Assembly: GCA_023512135.1 (NCBI GenBank) | Contig: JAIMAG010000005.1 | Coordinates: 25,001-89,000, forward strand | DNA: 64,000 nucleotides | DNA from: Terriglobia bacterium | GTDB lineage: Bacteria; Acidobacteriota; Terriglobia; Acidiferrales; UBA7541 | Reading direction: 5' to 3' | Shown here: positions 17,474 to 24,715 of the stretch, piece by piece | Position numbering within the stretch: the first letter of the stretch is position 1 | Layout of the letters: every line of letters begins with the position of its first letter | Made by a program: the position numbers and the translations under genes | The notes under the pieces: model-generated | Told to the model about the DNA's origin: nothing | Databases searched by the model: none | The model's input: only the letters and a program-made list of their open reading frames with translations

Positions 17474-18100
17474 TCAGCGCGGGCCGAACAGGCGATTGCC
17501 ACCACGCACCGCAGCTACCACCAACGCCATTTTGACCAGTTCCGCTGGCAGGAAAGGCAGCAGGCCGCCCAGCAGCGCCAGCTTCCAGCCGTGTCCGATG
17601 CCCCAGGCAATCCAGGCGCAGCCGGCGGTGAATATCACTGCTTCGCCGGCCAGCAGGGCGAGCACCAGGCGCACGTTCTGCTTCCAGGCAACCGCGGTAC
17701 TGCGCGAGTGCGAAGACGATGCGGGTGCGGAGAGGTTCCAGCGTTCCGCCAGCCATCCGGTCAGAAACGCGGCGGCGGGATAAGAAAGCAGGTAGCCCGC
17801 GGTAGGACCCACGAAGCGCGCCAGACCGGGCAGGCCGAACGGTTGAAACACGGGCAGGCCAGCAGCACCTTCGAGCAGATACAGCGTCAGAACCAGCGCC
17901 GAGCGGCGCGCGCCGAACAGCACGGCCACCAGCAGCACCCCGAACGTCTGGCCCGTGATCGGTACCGGCGTCCAGCCGAGCGGGATCACGATCCAGGCAC
18001 AGAGCACCAGGAGCAGGTTGGCAGTCAGCAGCCGCACCAGCTCGATCAGCCAGCCTTCACCGGCAATCATGCGTTCGGCAAGCACGCGATTCTGCGCCAT
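17474..18100 (-). CDS. bioY: biotin transporter BioY (ECF S component)
   Basis: A 208-residue membrane protein with about six hydrophobic segments and the BioY signatures VPITGQTFGVLL, GLPVFQP and FVGPTAGYLLSYPAAAFL. BioY binds biotin and imports it, alone or with an energy-coupling module. No ecfA or ecfT gene is next to it, so it acts alone or with a shared module. The ATG at 18100 has a GGAG Shine-Dalgarno about eight bases upstream. A perfect TATAAT lies in the leader (see 18157-18185). Confidence 0.92.
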   Translation of the reverse strand: MAQNRVLAERMIAGEGWLIELVRLLTANLLLVLCAWIVIPLGWTPVPITGQTFGVLLVAVLFGARRSALVLTLYLLEGAAGLPVFQPFGLPGLARFVGPTAGYLLSYPAAAFLTGWLAERWNLSAPASSSHSRSTAVAWKQNVRLVLALLAGEAVIFTAGCAWIAWGIGHGWKLALLGGLLPFLPAELVKMALVVAAVRGGNRLFGPR

Positions 18101-18156
18101 CGTCTTCTCCGGCCTGCGCATGGTTGTGCGCGCAGGCAATGCCACGGACGCGCAAG

Positions 18157-18185
18157 ATTATACCGAAAACGCAGCTCGATGCGGA
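18157..18185 (-). promoter_or_regulatory. candidate promoter for bioY
   Basis: On the minus strand the -10 element is a perfect TATAAT at 18162-18157. A TCCGCA (18185-18180) stands 17 bases upstream and matches the -35 consensus at three positions. The predicted start leaves a leader of about 50 bases before the bioY ATG. I saw no BirA operator. Confidence 0.5.
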
Positions 18186-18205
18186 CCCGGTTGCGCCCCT
18201 TGCGG

Positions 18206-19975
18206 TCACTGCGGCGGCGGCAGGACAAGCTGCACGCGCACGCGGTCGGCCGGCAGGGAACCCGGGCGCAGCTCAATGCGTTCGGCGGCAATTTTGCCCT
18301 GCTCGACCAGGTAGCGGTGGACCAGCTCGGCGCCAGGCGGCGAGCCGTCGCGCCCATCGGCCGCGTCCGAAGCAGCCAGAACGACACAGCGGAGGCGCGG
18401 GAAACGCTGCAAGATTTCGCTCAGTGCGTTCAACGGCTGTCGGGCGGCGGGGGCCAGCGTCCGGCTGCGGCTCGGCAAAGCTATGTCCCAGGTGGGTGCG
18501 ATGCGTTCTAGACGCAGGGTGATTCGGTCGCTGCCCAGGCGTTCACGCAGCGAGCGCGCCACAGCTTGCTCGCCGAGCGGCCCCAGCTCCTGCTCCGCTA
18601 GGTAGGTCAACTGCAAAACGATCTCCCCGGCCTCCGAGGAAAGTTCCACGGCGTAACCGGCCAGCGGGGCATGCTCCACGGGCCAGGCGGTCGCCAGGGC
18701 GGGTTGGAGGCGTTCCCACAGGCGCTCGCGGAAGACATCGAAGGATTCCACGGGCGCAGCCACGCGGCTCCCGGTGGCGCTGGCGAGCGCGTGGAGTTCG
18801 TCCCGGGTGGCCACCTCGTACAGCGAGAGCTGCACCGGACGGCCGATGCGCGAACTGATCCGCTCGCGCAGACGCACTCGGGAGTCCTCCGCAAAGCGCT
18901 GCGAGAACAGTGCCGTGATGCCCACGCGCACATGGCTCGGATGGATTTCGATTTCCTGATGGACAATTTCTGTTTCTGGGTACTCCCCCCGCAGGGTGCG
19001 GTTCAGCTCGTCCAGAACGATCCGGCGAATGTTGGCCTCTTCGCGGAGCTGATTCAGGGTGCGGCCGAGCGGCACGGCAACCAGGACCAAAAAGATCAGC
19101 AGAGCAGCAATCCGCCGGGGCAACGTGCCCACGCGCCCCAGCAGTCCGCGCAGCGGTGTGTGTTGAATGGCCTCGAAGAGCCGTTCGTCTTTTTCGGTCG
19201 TTTCCAGCCACTCATTGATGCGACGGCGAACGCTGGCGGTGTCCATCCGCACGCTGAAGAACACCAGAAAGGAGCTGAAGATGATGGCCACCAGGTTGGT
19301 CAGGTAGAGCAGGCCTCCGCCGCGAATGATGGGCCACTCCCAGCCGATGCCGACGCCGAACCCGACCACCCCGAGCGGCGGCATCAGGGCAACGGCCACG
19401 GCCACACCGGGAATGGCCGTGACACCGCCGCCCTGACCGCCGCGACAGACCACGATGGCGCCGATCATCCCGGACATCACCGCCACCGCCAGGTCGAGCA
19501 AGGTGGGCTGCACGCGACTCAGGATTTCGTTGGTGGGACTGCGGAACGGCAGCATCCAGGTGATCAGTGCAGCCAGAAGAATCGACCCGAACGAGCTGAG
19601 CACGACATTCAGCAGGGCACGGATGCCGAGATAGAAATCGCCCAGCGCGACCGCCAGCCCGCTGGCGATGATCGGCCCCATCAGCGGGGAAAGCAGCATC
19701 GCGCCGATGACGATGGCCGGACTGTTCATGATCAGGCCCAGCGTGGCAATGCCGATGGCAAACAAAATTTCCAGCCAGTAGTTCAGATCGGCAATTTCGG
19801 CGTTGCGGAAAACCGTTTTGTAGATTTCCAGCTTGCGCTCGTCGTCGACCTGCAGGAGCCGGGCAAACGTCCGGCGCAGCAGATTGATGGTGCGCATGGC
19901 GGCATACCCGGGACGGCTCGGTTCCGTGCGCGTCAGCTTCGGGGATGGCTCGGGCGATGGGGTGGAGTCCGTCAT
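18206..19975 (-). CDS. DUF389 family integral membrane protein
   Basis: A 589-residue protein. The middle (about residues 65-330) contains the DUF389 (TIGR00341-like) hydrophobic domain with SPAIVIGAMLLSPLMGPIIASGLA and PGVAVAVALMPPLGVVGFG. The C-terminal part (about 350-589) is soluble and probably periplasmic, and is longer than in minimal family members. The family has no firmly established function. The start is the ATG at 19975; the open frame upstream (to 20164) overlaps the next gene and lacks similarity. The stop lies about 105 bases before the bioY start and within reach of its promoter. Confidence 0.85.
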   Translation of the reverse strand: MTDSTPSPEPSPKLTRTEPSRPGYAAMRTINLLRRTFARLLQVDDERKLEIYKTVFRNAEIADLNYWLEILFAIGIATLGLIMNSPAIVIGAMLLSPLMGPIIASGLAVALGDFYLGIRALLNVVLSSFGSILLAALITWMLPFRSPTNEILSRVQPTLLDLAVAVMSGMIGAIVVCRGGQGGGVTAIPGVAVAVALMPPLGVVGFGVGIGWEWPIIRGGGLLYLTNLVAIIFSSFLVFFSVRMDTASVRRRINEWLETTEKDERLFEAIQHTPLRGLLGRVGTLPRRIAALLIFLVLVAVPLGRTLNQLREEANIRRIVLDELNRTLRGEYPETEIVHQEIEIHPSHVRVGITALFSQRFAEDSRVRLRERISSRIGRPVQLSLYEVATRDELHALASATGSRVAAPVESFDVFRERLWERLQPALATAWPVEHAPLAGYAVELSSEAGEIVLQLTYLAEQELGPLGEQAVARSLRERLGSDRITLRLERIAPTWDIALPSRSRTLAPAARQPLNALSEILQRFPRLRCVVLAASDAADGRDGSPPGAELVHRYLVEQGKIAAERIELRPGSLPADRVRVQLVLPPPQ

Positions 19976-20042
19976 GGGAAGCCCGGCACCACAGAAAGTA
20001 GCGTCCGGCGGCAGGCCGGTCAAGCGCAGGAGCGAGCCGTGC

Positions 20043-20951
20043 TCAGGGGCGCGCCGCCGGCTCAATCCGCGGGTCGGTGGCGGTGGCGATGGCGCCCCGT
20101 TTGTCCCCGCCGCGCAGCGTGCCGGCCGCATCCAGATAAAACGAACGGCGACCGGTGACGCCATACTGAACCGGCGCGCAGGCCAGCTCGTACGACGGCT
20201 CCCCGCCTGCCTCCGCGGCCGGCAGGATACGATAGCGGAAGCGGTAGCCGTCTTTTTCCCCGGCGGCCAGCTCGGCGTCGATCAGCTGTGCCGCTTCGGG
20301 GGCAATCTGACCGTCGGCGGAAGGACCGAGCTGCGCCAGCGATTCCGGCAGGCGTCCAAAGGCCGCGCGGTAGGTGGCGATGGCCTCGCGCAGGCGGCGC
20401 AGCAAAAGTATCGCCGCGCGCTCTTTTTCCTCCAGTTCGAGTTCGGCCCAGCGTTCGCGGAGCTGCGAGATATCCAGCAGCAGCACGCCAAGCGAGAGAA
20501 TCCGCCAGCCGCCGCCTTCCCGCACCATGCCGATCACCGTGTGCTGCCCATCGTCGGTTTCCAGAGGAATGAAGGCCAGATTCTCAGCCCTGCGCTCCGG
20601 CCCGAGCCGCAGGACCGCCGCGGCGACACCCGTGTCGCAGGTGATGCGGGTTTGCCCACTCGCTGGGTAGTCCACCTGCGGCCGGCCGGGCGACTCCAGC
20701 CGTACCAGCCGCCGCATCAGGCCGGTGCGTTGCGAAGGAGGCAGTTCGCCGAAGGCGGCGCGGTTGGCCTCGGTCAAGTAGGGCAGGAAAAGTGCTTCGT
20801 TCTGACGGCAGGCCGCCAGCAGCGCCGAGGTCAGCGCGGCCTGCGGGCTGACTTCGCTGCCGGGCTGGCCCTGTTGTGGAGCCGGCGCCGCGGGCAGTGC
20901 CAGGGCCACCAGGACGAGTGCGGCAATGCGGGCGCTGCGCTGGCCGGTCAT
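20043..20951 (-). CDS. secreted protein of unknown function with a pilin-like C-terminal segment
   Basis: A 302-residue protein with an N-terminal signal peptide (ARIAALVLVALALPAAPA). The C-terminal 70 residues, with YRFRYRILPA and TGRRSFYLDAAGTLRGGD, resemble the tail of type II secretion/pilin-like proteins seen in acidobacterial genomes. No function can be assigned. Its ATG at 20951 overlaps the stop of the receiver-like gene (ATGA), so the two are translated as a pair. Confidence 0.65.
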   Translation of the reverse strand: MTGQRSARIAALVLVALALPAAPAPQQGQPGSEVSPQAALTSALLAACRQNEALFLPYLTEANRAAFGELPPSQRTGLMRRLVRLESPGRPQVDYPASGQTRITCDTGVAAAVLRLGPERRAENLAFIPLETDDGQHTVIGMVREGGGWRILSLGVLLLDISQLRERWAELELEEKERAAILLLRRLREAIATYRAAFGRLPESLAQLGPSADGQIAPEAAQLIDAELAAGEKDGYRFRYRILPAAEAGGEPSYELACAPVQYGVTGRRSFYLDAAGTLRGGDKRGAIATATDPRIEPAARP

Positions 20952-21313
20952 GGCAAGTTTCTTTCCTGCAGCCGTTGCAGCAGCCCGGGCAGCTCGCGGG
21001 TGAACTGGGAACGCGGCAGAACCACGCTGCAGCCGGCGCTGCGAGCGCGCTCGGCCAGCTCGCCCTGCACGTGTGCGAGGAAACCAACGACCGGAGTGTG
21101 ACTGTCCTGCGTGCGGAGCCGCGCGATAGCGTCCAGTGGATTGCCGCGTGCGTTCAAATCGATCAGATAGAGGCGCGCGGACGCTTGCCGGGCACGCTCG
21201 GCCAGCGCTTCGGGTGTGGAGACAAATTCGACAGTGATGCCCGCGTGCCGTGCCGTCTCCTGTACGCGGGCACGGAAGAACAGGTCGTCGAGCAAGGCCA
21301 CAACGGCTGCCAT
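20948..21313 (-). CDS. response-regulator receiver-like protein
   Basis: A 121-residue single-domain protein. It has the alternating beta/alpha pattern of a receiver domain, with ALLDD at the N-terminus, a YLIDLNARG block at the usual phospho-acceptor place (Asp in LIDL), and VVGFLAHVQGE near the place of the conserved Thr. The conserved Lys segment is not evident, so this may be a degenerate receiver. The ATG at 21313 has a GGAGG Shine-Dalgarno nine bases upstream, which decides the start over the longer frame. Confidence 0.6.
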   Translation of the reverse strand: MAAVVALLDDLFFRARVQETARHAGITVEFVSTPEALAERARQASARLYLIDLNARGNPLDAIARLRTQDSHTPVVGFLAHVQGELAERARSAGCSVVLPRSQFTRELPGLLQRLQERNLP

Positions 21314-21440
21314 GTGCCGGCACCTCCTGCCGTTCGTATTTTCACCTTTTGCGCGCATTTTGGAAACCCGGACGAACGGCCGGACAAAGTTACCCTGCCG
21401 ACTCCGGGTCCCGAGGCATCCGTGCGCACCGCGACTGCGC

Positions 21441-21469
21441 TTTTCGACTCCGGCAGGTTGCGTTATAAG
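21441..21469 (+). promoter_or_regulatory. candidate promoter for the DinB-like gene
   Basis: TATAAG (21464-21469) matches the -10 consensus at five positions. TTTTCG (21441-21446) is a weak -35 at 17 bases. The gene's GGAGG ribosome site follows about 15 bases later. Confidence 0.35.
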
Positions 21470-21492
21470 AGTGGGAGCACACGGAGGAAATC

Positions 21493-22014
21493 ATGAACGC
21501 AGCCGAAGCCCGGCCCGCACTGGCTGTGCTGGCGGAAACTCCGGCGGTGCTGGAGAAACTGCTGCAGGCCGCCACGGCAGAACAGATGCAGTGGAAGCCA
21601 GCGCCGGAACGGTGGTCGATCAGCGAAGTGCTGGCGCACCTGGTGGAAATCGAGCGGGTCTTCCGTGAGCGCGTCCAGCGCATCGCCGAGCAGGAGTCGC
21701 CGCCAATCGCCAGCTATGATCAGGAGCAGGCCTACCGCCGGGGAGACTACTCCTCCGGTCGCGCGGAAGAACACCTGCAGCGGTTTCACCGGGAACGGGA
21801 ATCCACATTGCAACGGCTGCATGCGCTGCCCGATGCCGCACTGTTCCGACGCGGCCGGCATTCCGAAATCGGGGAGTTCACGCTCGGCGAGTTGCTCCAG
21901 GAATGGGCGTTCCACGACCTGGGCCACATCCGGCAGATTGCGGAGCTGTATCGGGCGCAGGCGTTCTATCCGCACATGGGCGGCTTCCGGCGATACTACA
22001 CGGTGAAACCATGA
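21493..22014 (+). CDS. DinB family metalloprotein
   Basis: A 173-residue four-helix-bundle protein of the DinB/YfiT superfamily. The conserved metal ligands appear as WSISEVLAHLVEIE (His near residue 48) and FHDLGHIRQIAE (two His near 140-145). The superfamily includes bacillithiol and mycothiol transferases and unknown hydrolases. The ATG follows a GGAGG. Its stop overlaps the start of the glutaredoxin-like gene, which hints at a thiol-linked function for the pair; that is inference. Confidence 0.85.
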   Translation: MNAAEARPALAVLAETPAVLEKLLQAATAEQMQWKPAPERWSISEVLAHLVEIERVFRERVQRIAEQESPPIASYDQEQAYRRGDYSSGRAEEHLQRFHRERESTLQRLHALPDAALFRRGRHSEIGEFTLGELLQEWAFHDLGHIRQIAELYRAQAFYPHMGGFRRYYTVKP

Positions 22015-22493
22015 ACCCGCCGAGCACGCTGGCGCGGCAGATTCTGGAACTGTTCGATAGCCTCGGCAGCGAACGGCTGGATCTGCACGCGATCTTCGAA
22101 CTGATCGGAGGCCATCGGCCCGAGCAGCAGAGCGCAATCCTGGAAGAAGTGGATCGGATGGTGGTGCAGGATTGGCTGCTGCCGGCTGGGGGCGGCGACT
22201 TCTTCCTGCGCACCGAACTGGGCCGGCTGGCGATCGCTGACCGCAAGCAGGTCACCCTGCTGACGCGGAAAGGATGTCATTTGTGTGAGGTCGCCCGAGC
22301 CCGCGTGGAGCCGGTGCTGGCCGAGCTGGGGGCACAGTTGCGCTTGGTGGATGTGGACTCCGACCCGGTGCTCCACGAACGGTACACAGAAGACGTGCCC
22401 GTGATTTTCGCCGGTCCGGTCGAAGTGAGCCGTCATCGTGCGGACCTCGAGAGCCTGCGCCGGGCCATCCTGGGTCCGGCGGGCAGCACTTGA
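22011..22493 (+). CDS. glutaredoxin-like protein with an N-terminal helical domain
   Basis: A 160-residue protein. Residues about 80-155 form a glutaredoxin-like (DUF836) domain with TRKGCHLCEVA, a CxxC redox pair, and EDVPVIFAG for the cis-Pro loop. The first 75 residues form a helical segment, perhaps winged-helix-like (IFELIGGHRPEQQSAI). The start ATG overlaps the DinB stop (ATGA). The fusion of a helix-rich N-terminus to a small redox domain is not common. The function is unknown; a thiol oxidoreductase or redox sensor is plausible. Confidence 0.78.
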   Translation: MNPPSTLARQILELFDSLGSERLDLHAIFELIGGHRPEQQSAILEEVDRMVVQDWLLPAGGGDFFLRTELGRLAIADRKQVTLLTRKGCHLCEVARARVEPVLAELGAQLRLVDVDSDPVLHERYTEDVPVIFAGPVEVSRHRADLESLRRAILGPAGST

Positions 22494-22609
22494 GCGCAGT
22501 CCGCAAACACCAGCGCCGGACTCGCTGCCCATTGCTTACGACACGCTCATTTCCCGGAAAACCAGAATGGTTGCCCGGTGCGCTTGCCCGCGCAGCCGAA
22601 GTGCCCACC

Positions 22610-23131
22610 TCAGTGGTCGGAGTGCATTTTTGCGCCCACCGATTCTTCCGGCTGAGCGCCGCGCCGGCCGCGCACGCGGTCATAGACACTGAGGTGGCAG
22701 GTCGAGCCGATGGCTTCGTTGTAGTAGGTGGGCACGCCCAGCGCCGCACGCAGCTCTTCATTAAACCGGCGCAGGTTGGCCAGTTGTGCGGCCAGTGCCG
22801 GCAGTTTGCGGCCGTCGTCGGTGAGCAGAAATTTCTGATAGCCGGCATCCCAGAGCCGGGTGAACTGGCCGTTTACCATGATGGCCGGCAAGTGCGTGAG
22901 CTGGAATCGCCCGTCAGCAGTCCGGCGGAACTCCGCGCCGCAACCGTGCTTTTCTACGCGAACCACGCCGCCGGTGCTCCGCACGGAAAATCCCCGCGCC
23001 GGCAATGCCTCCAGGCGGGCCGGATCGAAACGTTCCTCGACGTACCACATGGCAGCCCAGAATAGGGATTGCAAAGGCATGCTGTCAAACGTTTCGGTTG
23101 CGTTTTCGCCCCGCTGAGGTTCGGGAGGCAT
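22610..23131 (-). CDS. conserved protein of unknown function
   Basis: A 173-residue soluble protein. Its middle part reads as a beta-rich region (RGFSVRSTGGVVRVEKHGCGAEF). I recognise no domain. The ATG at 23131 is preceded by an AGGGA sequence, which I prefer to the longer frame up to 23257; an internal Met at 23080 is another option. It is divergent from cysM. Confidence 0.5.
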   Translation of the reverse strand: MPPEPQRGENATETFDSMPLQSLFWAAMWYVEERFDPARLEALPARGFSVRSTGGVVRVEKHGCGAEFRRTADGRFQLTHLPAIMVNGQFTRLWDAGYQKFLLTDDGRKLPALAAQLANLRRFNEELRAALGVPTYYNEAIGSTCHLSVYDRVRGRRGAQPEESVGAKMHSDH

Positions 23132-23145
23132 CCATTCCCTACTAT

Positions 23146-23173
23146 TTGTAGGGTCTTTCTGGTAAGCTATGCT
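23146..23173 (+). promoter_or_regulatory. candidate promoter of the cysM operon
   Basis: TTGTAG (23146-23151) and TATGCT (23168-23173) stand 16 bases apart. The predicted transcript has a leader of about 108 bases before the cysM ATG. The leader includes a hairpin-capable element near 23190-23207 (CGCGGG...CCTGCG) and an outer CCTC...GAGG pairing. No known riboswitch was recognised. Confidence 0.4.
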
Positions 23174-23288
23174 ATGTAGTCCTCGGAACGCGGGCGTGAC
23201 CTGCGCATCTATAGACTGAGGGGTTCTGCACGGGCTACTGCAGGACACCGGCATCATTTCGCACGATTATCTGCAGAATCAAACAGTT

Positions 23289-24254
23289 ATGACTCGTTCT
23301 GCCATTTCTGAACCTATTGCCGGCACCAGCGCTGCCGGGCATGAGCGGCAGCAGGTGCTGGGACTGATTGGCGGCACGCCACTGTTGCGGCTGCGCCGCG
23401 TGGTGGCCGAGTTTGAAAATGTCGAATTTTACGTCAAAGCGGAGTGGTTCAATCCCGGCGGTTCGGTCAAAGACCGTCCGGCGTTGAACATGATTCTGGA
23501 AGGTGAACGGAGCGGAGCCCTGCGGCCGGGCAAGGTGATTCTCGACGCGACCAGCGGGAATACCGGCATCGCCTACGCGATGGTGGCCGCAGCGCGCGGC
23601 TACCGCGTCAAGCTGTGTCTGCCGGCCAGCGCTTCAGAGGAACGCAAGCGCATTCTGCGGGCCTACGGTGCCGAGCTGGTAATCACGCCGGCCGAGGAAG
23701 GCTCCGATGGAGCCATTCGCCGCGCACGAGAAATCTACGCGCAGGACCCCGACCGGTATTTTTATCCGGATCAGTACAGCAACCCGGCGAACTGGCGCGC
23801 CCATTACCAGACGACCGCCACCGAGATCTGGGAGCAGACCGGAGGCCGGCTCACCCACTTTGTCGCCGGGCTGGGCACCAGCGGGACGTTCGTCGGGGTG
23901 ACCCGCCGGCTGAAAGAGCTGAACCCGGCCATCCGGTGCATCAGCGTGCAGCCGGATTCCGCGTTCCATGGGCTCGAGGGTTTGAAGCACATGGCCACCG
24001 CCATCGTGCCGGCCATCTACGATGCGAGTCTGGCCGACGAAGACCTGGCCGTGCGCACCGAGCAGGCCTACGCCTGGGTGCGCCGGCTGGCGCGCGAGGA
24101 AGGGCTGCTGGTGGGGGTCAGCTCCGGCGCCGCGCTCGAGGGCTGCGTGCAGGTGGCGCGCCGGCTGCCGCGGGATCAGCGCGCCGTGCTGGTCACGGTG
24201 TTCCCGGATTCCGGCGACAAGTACCTGAGCGAGCGATTCTGGGAGGAAGACTGA
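23289..24254 (+). CDS. cysM: cysteine synthase family protein (CysM-like)
   Basis: A 321-residue PLP-dependent beta-replacing enzyme. The PLP lysine is in NPGGSVKDRP (near residue 60), the phosphate-binding and substrate loops in DATSGNTGIAYA, GLGTSGTFVGV and GVSSGAALEG. It forms cysteine from an activated serine and a sulfur donor. In the Mycobacterium tuberculosis cysO-cysM-mec system the acceptor is O-phosphoserine and the donor is the thiocarboxylate of CysO. The same three functions are encoded here in order: cysM, JAMM protease, CysO fusion. The JAMM gene begins three bases after this stop. The acceptor substrate cannot be proved from sequence. Confidence 0.93.
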   Translation: MTRSAISEPIAGTSAAGHERQQVLGLIGGTPLLRLRRVVAEFENVEFYVKAEWFNPGGSVKDRPALNMILEGERSGALRPGKVILDATSGNTGIAYAMVAAARGYRVKLCLPASASEERKRILRAYGAELVITPAEEGSDGAIRRAREIYAQDPDRYFYPDQYSNPANWRAHYQTTATEIWEQTGGRLTHFVAGLGTSGTFVGVTRRLKELNPAIRCISVQPDSAFHGLEGLKHMATAIVPAIYDASLADEDLAVRTEQAYAWVRRLAREEGLLVGVSSGAALEGCVQVARRLPRDQRAVLVTVFPDSGDKYLSERFWEED

Positions 24255-24256
24255 CG

Positions 24257-24697
24257 GTGTCCACGCTGCGCATTCGTGCCGAGCTGGTCGAACAGATTCA
24301 TCAGCACGCCGCCGAAACGTACCCGCAGGAATGCTGCGGGGCGTTGCTCGGCCGCGACGATCCCGAGGGACGCGAAGTGCTCGCCCTGTTGCCCCTGCCG
24401 AATCGCCAGCAGGAATCGCCCCGCAACCGGTTTGTGGTGTCGGCCGAAGACGTCCGCGCGGCCGAACGCGTCGCGCTGCAACAGGGGCTCGAGCTGGTGG
24501 GCTGGTACCACTCCCATCCGGATCACCCGGCGCAGCCGAGCACGTTCGACCGCGAGCATGCCTGGCCGTGGTACAGCTATGTCATCGTCAGCTCCGGCGC
24601 GGGCGCAAAACCGGAACTCACCTGCTGGCGGCTGGCGGACGACCGCAGCCGCTTCGAGCCGGAAGCCGTGGTCACGATGGCCGGAGCGCCGCGATAG
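24257..24697 (+). CDS. JAMM/MPN zinc metalloprotease (Mec-like)
   Basis: A 146-residue JAB/MPN+ protein with the complete JAMM motif: Glu 25 in PQECCGALLG, then H85-x-H87-x7-S95-x2-D98 in GWYHSHPDHPAQPSTFD. Such enzymes cut next to the C-terminal Gly-Gly of ubiquitin-like proteins; M. tuberculosis Mec+ frees cysteine from the CysO-cysteine adduct. Here it sits between cysM and the CysO-MoeZ fusion. The start is a GTG at 24257 with a GGAGG Shine-Dalgarno at 24242-24246. An obvious extra task would be cutting the fusion after its internal Gly-Gly; that is inference. Confidence 0.92.
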   Translation: MSTLRIRAELVEQIHQHAAETYPQECCGALLGRDDPEGREVLALLPLPNRQQESPRNRFVVSAEDVRAAERVALQQGLELVGWYHSHPDHPAQPSTFDREHAWPWYSYVIVSSGAGAKPELTCWRLADDRSRFEPEAVVTMAGAPR

Positions 24698-24715
24698 TTT
24701 TCAGGGGAGCGAACC

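Noticed and set aside
22494-22609. A tRNA gene in the gap after the glutaredoxin-like gene.
   Set aside because: No cloverleaf, T-loop or anticodon arm could be formed; no tRNA was seen elsewhere in the window either.
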